Source of the DNA: Saccharopolyspora phatthalungensis
GTDB taxonomy: Bacteria > Actinomycetota > Actinomycetes > Mycobacteriales > Pseudonocardiaceae
Length of the DNA stretch: 64,000 nt
NCBI RefSeq assembly: GCF_014203395.1
Contig: NZ_JACHIW010000001.1
Location: 1,612,001-1,676,000, forward strand
Reading direction: 5' to 3'
Shown: positions 60,234 through 64,000 of the stretch, piece by piece
Position numbering within the stretch: position 1 is the stretch's first letter
Layout of the letters: every line of letters begins with the position of its first letter
Made by a program: the position numbers and the translations under genes
The notes under the pieces: model-generated
Databases searched by the model: none
The model's input: only the letters and a program-made list of their open reading frames with translations
Told to the model about the DNA's origin: nothing

Positions 60234-62849
60234 ATGAGCACGCTGGAGGTCCAGACCCTGCTCGACCTCGGCGAGATCGGCGCGCAGGACGGCGAGCTGG
60301 TCGGCGGCAAGGCCGCGAACCTGGGCGAGCTGCTGGCGGCGGGTTTCCGGGTGCCGCCCGGTTTCTGCATCAGCACCCGCGCCTATGACGAGGTCTGCCG
60401 GGAGCTGACCGGCGACCTGCTCGACCGGCTACCCGGCTCGGCCGCCGAAATCCGCTCCCGGCTGGCCGGCGCCGAACTCCCGGCGGGGTTAGCGGCCGCG
60501 ATCGCGGCCGCCTACGCCGAACTCGGGCCGGACGTACCGGTGGCGGTGCGCTCCTCGGCGACCGCCGAGGACCTGCCGCACGCCAGCTTCGCGGGCCAAC
60601 AGGACACCTATCTGAACGTCGTCGGCGAAGCCGCCCTGCTGGACGCGGTGCGCCGCTGCTGGAGTTCACTGTGGACAGAACGAGCGGTGACCTACCGGGC
60701 GGCCAACGGCATCGACCACCGCGCGGTACGGCTGGCGGTGGTCGTGCAGCGCATGGTGGACGCGACCGCGGCCGGCGTGCTGTTCACCGCGAACCCCGTA
60801 ACCGGGTGCCGAACCGAGGCCGTGATCGACGCGAACACCGGACTCGGCGAGTCGGTGGTATCCGGCGCGGTCACCCCGGACCACTTCGTGGTGGAGTCCG
60901 GCCGGATCACCGCGCGGCGGCTCGGCGACAAGCCCACCAGCATTCGCTCGAAGCCCGGCGGCGGCACGGAATCGGTTGTGCAGCAAGGAAATCATCCTTC
61001 GATAACCGACGACCAAGCCCGCTCGCTCGCCGCGCTGGGCGCGGACGTGGCGCGCCACTACGGGACCCCGCAGGACATCGAGTGGGCCATCGACGGTGAT
61101 GGCACGCTCTGGCTGACCCAGTCGCGGCCGATCACCACGCTGTTCCCGGTGCCCGCCGAACCCCTCGGCGGCCTGCACGTCTACCTGTCGATCAACGTGG
61201 CGCAGGGGGTCTACCGGCCGATCACTCCGATGGGCGGGGCGACGCTGGCGCTGATGTTCACGCACTTGATGCGCAATCTCGGGATCCCCACCGACGGCCC
61301 TCAGCCGAAGCTCTGGCGGCAGGCCGACGGTTGGCTGTTCGCCGACATCACCGGCATGACCCGCAGCAGAATCGGCCGGGCCGTGGCACCTCAGGTGTTC
61401 GCGATGGCCGAAGCGCGCACCGGCAAGGTCTTCGAGTCGCTGCTCGACGACCCGCGGCTGCCCCTGGACCCGAAGGTGCCGTGGCCGCTGGTGCGCCGGC
61501 TCGCCGGGATCGTCGCGCACACCAAAGCGCCGATCGAGCTGGCACGCACGCTGTGGAGCCCGAAACGCGCCCGCGAGCAGGCTTTCGGCTTGGTGCGAGA
61601 AATCCGCGCGGGCCTGGCGCGCACCAACCCGTCATCCGCTGGCGAACGGCTGGCTGCGGCGCAGCAGGGCCTGGTAGAGGTTGCGGCTCCGCGCATCGCG
61701 CGGATTCCGCCGCGGATGCTGCCCATCCTCGTGCTCAGCCGGTTGCTCCCGCGGCTGTTGGGCACGGCGGCGACCGCGGAAGAAGTGCAGATCTTGCTGC
61801 GCGGAATCCCGCACAACGTCACCACCGAAATGGATCTTGAACTGTGGGGCATCGCGCAGCTCGCCCGGCAGAACCCCGAAACCGCCCGGCTGTTCGGCGA
61901 TTCCGCCGTCGACGAGCTCGCCGAGCGCTACCGGAGCCGCACCCTGCCGGAAAAAATCCAAAGTGGACTTGACGTCTTCCTGGACCGCGACGGGCACCGC
62001 ACGGTCGCGGAAATCGACATCGGCGTCCCGCGCTGGTCGGAGGATCCGGCGCACGTGCTCGGCCTCATCGCGAACTACGTGCAGACCGGCGATAGCGGGC
62101 ACGCCGCCGACGAGCTCTACCTACGCGGGGCGCAAGAAGCGGAACGGATGGCCGCCGAGATCGTGTCCCGACTGCGCCGCAAGAGCCCGCTGCGCGCTCG
62201 GGTAGCCGGATTCGCGGTGGACCGGGTGCGCCAGCTCGCCGGGCTGCGCGAACTGCCGAAATACTGCCTGGTGCTGGCGATCGCGAACGCCCGACGGCAT
62301 CTGCTGGCCGTCGGCCGCGAACTTGCCTCGACGGGGCGGTTGGCACAGGCAGACGACGTGTTCTTCCTCGATTACCAAGAGGTTTCCGAGGTGCTCGCCG
62401 GTGCGGATCACCGGCAGTTGGTGGCTCAACGCCGCGAAACGCACGAACGCGAGCTGCGTCGGCGGCACGTGCCGCGAGTGCTGCTCTCGGACGGCACCGA
62501 ACCCGAAGCGACGCTGCCCGCCGAAGCGGTCGATGGGCACCTGGTCGGGACATCCGCCTCGGCGGGGACCGTGACCGGGACGGCGCGAGTGGTGCACGAT
62601 CCGGTCCGCGCGCGGCTGGCGCCCGGGGAGATCCTGGTCGCGCCGTCCACCGACCCGGGGTGGACGCCGCTGTTCCTGACCGCGGGTGGCCTGGTGATGG
62701 AGATGGGCGGGCCGAACTCGCACGGCGCGACGGTGGCCCGGGAATACGGAATCCCCGCGGTGGTGGGCGTTCCCGATGCCACGAATCGGATCGTCGACGG
62801 CCGGCAGATCACCGTCCACGGCTCGGCCGGCACCGTCGAAATCACCTGA
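60234..62849 (+). CDS. PEP-synthase/rifampin-phosphotransferase-like three-domain enzyme
   Basis: The 871-residue protein has an N-terminal ATP-grasp-like PEP/pyruvate-binding domain (LVGGKAANLGELLAAGFRVPPGF, VAVRSSATAEDLPHASFAGQ), a middle helical domain (about 330-760) and a C-terminal swivelling phosphohistidine domain with H830 in EMGGPNSHGATVAREYGIP. This order and size match rifampin phosphotransferase (ATP to drug, releasing AMP and Pi) better than true PEP synthase, which has a PEP-binding TIM barrel at its end. Rifampin as substrate is not proven. ATG at 60234 follows GGGGAGG. A perfect palindrome lies 53 bases upstream. Confidence 0.82.
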   Translation: MSTLEVQTLLDLGEIGAQDGELVGGKAANLGELLAAGFRVPPGFCISTRAYDEVCRELTGDLLDRLPGSAAEIRSRLAGAELPAGLAAAIAAAYAELGPDVPVAVRSSATAEDLPHASFAGQQDTYLNVVGEAALLDAVRRCWSSLWTERAVTYRAANGIDHRAVRLAVVVQRMVDATAAGVLFTANPVTGCRTEAVIDANTGLGESVVSGAVTPDHFVVESGRITARRLGDKPTSIRSKPGGGTESVVQQGNHPSITDDQARSLAALGADVARHYGTPQDIEWAIDGDGTLWLTQSRPITTLFPVPAEPLGGLHVYLSINVAQGVYRPITPMGGATLALMFTHLMRNLGIPTDGPQPKLWRQADGWLFADITGMTRSRIGRAVAPQVFAMAEARTGKVFESLLDDPRLPLDPKVPWPLVRRLAGIVAHTKAPIELARTLWSPKRAREQAFGLVREIRAGLARTNPSSAGERLAAAQQGLVEVAAPRIARIPPRMLPILVLSRLLPRLLGTAATAEEVQILLRGIPHNVTTEMDLELWGIAQLARQNPETARLFGDSAVDELAERYRSRTLPEKIQSGLDVFLDRDGHRTVAEIDIGVPRWSEDPAHVLGLIANYVQTGDSGHAADELYLRGAQEAERMAAEIVSRLRRKSPLRARVAGFAVDRVRQLAGLRELPKYCLVLAIANARRHLLAVGRELASTGRLAQADDVFFLDYQEVSEVLAGADHRQLVAQRRETHERELRRRHVPRVLLSDGTEPEATLPAEAVDGHLVGTSASAGTVTGTARVVHDPVRARLAPGEILVAPSTDPGWTPLFLTAGGLVMEMGGPNSHGATVAREYGIPAVVGVPDATNRIVDGRQITVHGSAGTVEIT

Positions 62850-62917
62850 TCACCTCGGCTGGCCACCTCCCGCAGCGGACTCACCGCCAAGCACTGCCCA
62901 TGCCGGCGAACCATGAC

Positions 62918-62948
62918 GATGACCCCCGCCGTTTCGGCAGGGGCCATC
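62918..62948 (+). terminator. Weak hairpin in the gap after the phosphotransferase gene
   Basis: GATGACCCCCGCCG (62918-62931) and CGGCAGGGGCCATC (62935-62948) form a 14-bp stem with two mismatches, without a T run. Nothing else is visible in the gap 62850-63087. Confidence 0.35.
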
Positions 62949-63087
62949 GAATCCTCACGGGCGCCATCGGCGGTTCAGCGTTGGTATCGACCGGGGTCCG
63001 GTGCTGATCGCGCATTTCAGCCCTCGCCGGTGCTTCCGGTGCGGTCGGTGAACCGCTGGGCGTGGTCGACGAGCCGCCGGGATTCGC

Positions 63088-63819
63088 TCAGCCGCCGAGC
63101 TGGTTGGCGCCGCCCAGCGGGCCGTGGCCGAGCAGGTCGTCGACCTGACCCAGCGGCGCGGCCGGAGCGGTCTTGCCGACCGGGAGGTCGTTGGTCACGC
63201 CGCCGAGCGGGCCCTGCGGGCCGGTGACTCCGCCGAGCGCTTCGCCGCCCCTGGCCACCGACGGCTTCGAACCGCCGGCCGGGGAACCGGCCAGCGCGCC
63301 GTTAAGCGCCTCGCCCACCAAGTCGACATTCTGCTGCTCGGGCCCGGTCTGCGGAACGCCCGGCCGGGTGCCGTCCAGCGCCGAAGCCATCTCGGGCGGC
63401 AGCAGGTCGTTGGCCGGTCCGCCGGTCCTGGCCAGGGGCAGGGTCTGCCCGGCCGGGATCACTTCGCCGACCGGCAGCGTGCCGAGCGGGTCGCGCGTAT
63501 CGAGGCTCTTGCCACCGGTCATGTCGCCGAGCTTGCCGGTGACCTTGTCGCCATCGAGCGCTCCGGTGAGGCCGTTGAGCGAGTCATCGGCGCCGCTGCG
63601 CCCCGCGAGCCGCTCCTGCACCGGAACGACGTCACCCACGGTCTGCTGCGCGGAGTGCACCGTGCCGGCGAAGTGATACGCCGTCTGAGCGAGGTTGTTG
63701 TCGGTGGGCAGCTCTGCGGGCAGTTGCGGGGTCTCGGCCGCGTTCGCGGTAGCGGCGAAGCCGACCGCGCCGGCGCCGCCGGCCAGCACGGCGGCTGCTG
63801 CGGTAAGGGTGCGCTTCAT
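63088..63819 (-). CDS. Secreted Gly/Pro-rich protein of unknown function
   Basis: The 243-residue protein begins with a Sec signal peptide (MKRTLTAAAAVLAGG..., predicted cleavage after ANA at residue 27). The mature part is Gly-, Pro-, Leu- and Asp-rich with repeated GGVTG/LGGVTN-like turns and no cysteines, so it is probably an extended wall-associated or secreted protein. ATG at 63819 has GAGAGGAGC upstream. I recognise no family; such proteins are common in Pseudonocardiaceae and Streptomyces. About 180 bases of probable promoter lie between its start and the window end; no further gene can be called there. Confidence 0.8.
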   Translation of the reverse strand: MKRTLTAAAAVLAGGAGAVGFAATANAAETPQLPAELPTDNNLAQTAYHFAGTVHSAQQTVGDVVPVQERLAGRSGADDSLNGLTGALDGDKVTGKLGDMTGGKSLDTRDPLGTLPVGEVIPAGQTLPLARTGGPANDLLPPEMASALDGTRPGVPQTGPEQQNVDLVGEALNGALAGSPAGGSKPSVARGGEALGGVTGPQGPLGGVTNDLPVGKTAPAAPLGQVDDLLGHGPLGGANQLGG

Positions 63820-64000
63820 CGCAATGCTCCTCTCTGCACAGGCCGATTCCTGTGCGCCGCGCCGGAGATTACGGAAGAATCACTCTCCACTATTCAGCGA
63901 TCACATAAGTGGGAAAAATGGACGGTCGGTGATCACTATCCGCTCACCCTGCCCCACTTCTGGGCGGCCAGGTGTCGAAGCGACTACAGCGCGATCCCAT

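Overview
The window is chromosomal DNA of a high-GC actinomycete, most likely a member of the Pseudonocardiaceae close to Saccharopolyspora. That placement is an inference. It rests on GC-rich codon use, frequent GTG starts, the ectABCD cluster, and a gene order that follows the Mycobacterium tuberculosis region Rv3579c-Rv3628 (rlmB, cysS, ispF, ispD, carD, lpqE, radA, disA, mutY, clpC, lsr2, lysS, coaX, panD, panC, folK/B/P/E, ftsH, hpt, tilS, dacB, ppa). No rRNA, tRNA, CRISPR array or insertion sequence was seen.

Positions 1-3.7 kb hold the ectoine/5-hydroxyectoine operon ectA-ectB-ectC-ectD, closed by a strong intrinsic terminator. Next is a stretch without conventional genes. It carries a structured RNA with its own terminator, followed at once by a 50-residue, very basic membrane peptide gene (4135-4287).

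Positions 4.6-10.6 kb are an accessory zone. An AlgJ/AlgX-like acetyltransferase (4599-5891) and an AlgI-like MBOAT protein (9166-10599), probably two halves of one polysaccharide O-acetylation machine, are separated by an alcohol dehydrogenase and a patch of decaying genes: a broken SDR, a truncated XRE regulator fused in frame to a methyltransferase remnant, and a DUF6879 protein.

Positions 10.7-29 kb are mostly housekeeping. They hold a scramblase-like protein, rlmB-cysS, a HAD hydrolase, carD-ispD-ispF (CarD and the MEP pathway), lipoprotein lpqE, radA-disA (recombination and c-di-AMP), mutY with a 2H phosphodiesterase, a YhgE/Pip membrane protein with a degenerate ABC ATPase, a membrane-anchored EEP-family protein and a DedA protein.

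Positions 29-57.9 kb contain clpC, with a clear SigR-type promoter and a ClgR-like box. Next comes an iron-siderophore ABC uptake operon under an IdeR/DtxR box, then lsr2, lysS and the pantothenate/CoA genes coaX-panD-panC. PrsW and a MerR regulator follow, then the folate genes folE-folP-folB-folK, ftsH, hpt, tilS, a DUF2342 metalloprotease, an unusually large dacB with in-frame DNA repeats, and ppa.

Positions 58-64 kb hold a cluster of DnaA-box 9-mers, a 14-TM drug efflux protein, a PEP-synthase/rifampin-phosphotransferase-like enzyme behind a perfect palindrome, and a secreted low-complexity protein.

The most unusual items are the structured RNA with its small membrane peptide, the dacB repeat tract with a roughly 950-residue cytoplasmic extension, the DnaA-box cluster, and an interspersed palindrome (consensus GATTTCCATBGAAATC) found in three intergenic places.
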